Below, in pieces: positions 63,481-64,000 of a stretch of 64,000 bases of DNA. Origin of the DNA: Chondrus crispus (Eukaryota; Rhodophyta; Florideophyceae; Gigartinales; Gigartinaceae); NCBI RefSeq assembly GCF_000350225.1, contig NW_005179102.1, positions 103,541-167,540 of the forward strand, given 5' to 3'. Position 1 is the first letter of the stretch; the number at the start of each line of letters is the position of its first letter. The notes beneath the pieces were generated by a model that worked only from the letters and a program-made list of their open reading frames with translations, was not told the origin of the DNA and did not search any database. The position numbers and the translations under genes are program-made.

Positions 63481-63540
63481 ATTAAATACCCACCGAGAGA
63501 TGCAAATTTTCAGATCCAACCAAAACAGCATTTTTTCGGT

Positions 63541-63850
63541 CCCAGTGTCCTAGTTGTCCGATTCAGTCTCTGAGTGTCAGCATGTCCGAGTTCGATTCCT
63601 GGTGGGGGCTCTGTAAGCAGCAAGTTGACTGACTGAGCGAAATGCCACGTAAGACGGTGTGGCTTAGAGTAAGCTTTTCTTCTGTAAAGTGCGCAGATGT
63701 TGTTTTGTCATAGTTTCTGACGGCGTTACGAAATTTTCGAATTTCTACTGTAAGATCAACTGGAAGCAACGTTTGATGCGCAGTTTACACCATTGCGAAA
63801 AGGTCGAAAACAAGCCGGTACGGTGTGGTCCGCTTTCCGTTTCAATCCTC
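63541..63850 (+). repeat. SINE-like repeat with tRNA-like head, copy B
   Basis: A-box-like TGTCCTAGTTGT at 63546-63557 and B-box GTTCGATTCC at 63590-63599, 44 bases apart as in a tRNA gene. The tail GCAAGTTGACTGACTGA, GACGGTGTGGCTTAGAGTAA and TGCGCAGATGTTGTTTTGTC matches copy A. After 63850 only C/T-rich simple sequence runs to the window end. Confidence 0.55.
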
Positions 63851-64000
63851 AATTTCTGTTTTTTTATTTTTTTTATTCTACAGTACCACCGCCGCCGCCG
63901 ACGCCCGTCCCTGTCCTGTCATCACACATCATCACCGTCGTCCCTTCTTCCATCTTTTCTTCCCACCGTCCCTTCCCCCGTCTCCCGTCTCCCCCGTCCC

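Overview
This window is nuclear DNA from a eukaryote whose genes carry few or no introns. It is repeat-rich and gene-poor. The only conserved cellular genes I recognise are an eL33 (RPL35A) ribosomal protein gene, an MRE11-like gene, a possible EST1/SMG7-like gene and a Sel1-repeat remnant. All four carry at least one frame or stop lesion. The mix of intronless genes, chromodomain Ty3/Gypsy elements, tyrosine-recombinase elements and degenerate TTAGG-like tracts fits a florideophyte red alga such as Chondrus, or possibly a fungus. This assignment is an inference and is not proven by the sequence.

Layout. 1-11115: 3' part of a Ty3/Gypsy chromovirus on the + strand, with gag, a textbook -1 frameshift signal, pol, a minisatellite, a long ORF on the opposite strand and the 3' LTR. 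11356-16850: remnants, including a frameshifted tyrosine-recombinase-like gene. 17166-20280: dispersed repeats, then a composite repeat (505-bp unit, TTAGG-like tract, tRNA-like head with conserved tail). 21140-22702: MRE11-like gene with an in-frame TAG. 23149-25257: intact tyrosine-recombinase-like (Crypton-like) gene on the - strand. 26362-28582: EST1/SMG7-like gene with a frame break. 28600-31000: several minisatellites and a second copy of a MITE-like repeat. 31309-37209: a giant gene on the - strand whose protein carries two C2H2 fingers, a region that I read as a tyrosine recombinase, and a RecQ-type helicase. 37620-44440: an AT-rich tandem array with a 2.59-kb unit, packed with palindromes and hairpins. 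45226-50700: eL33, the Sel1 remnant, small ORFs and short repeats. 50775-60460: a young, complete chromovirus on the - strand with LTRs that differ at one site, a GATCC target duplication, and a 38-bp tandem duplication that breaks pol. 61124-64000: three tandem 505-bp units followed by a second copy of the composite repeat.

Most of the DNA is mobile or repetitive. The two chromoviruses share a gag/-1/pol layout. The recombinase-helicase gene and the two Crypton-like genes suggest that at least two kinds of tyrosine-recombinase element have been active here. Boundaries of repeats are approximate because they were read by eye.
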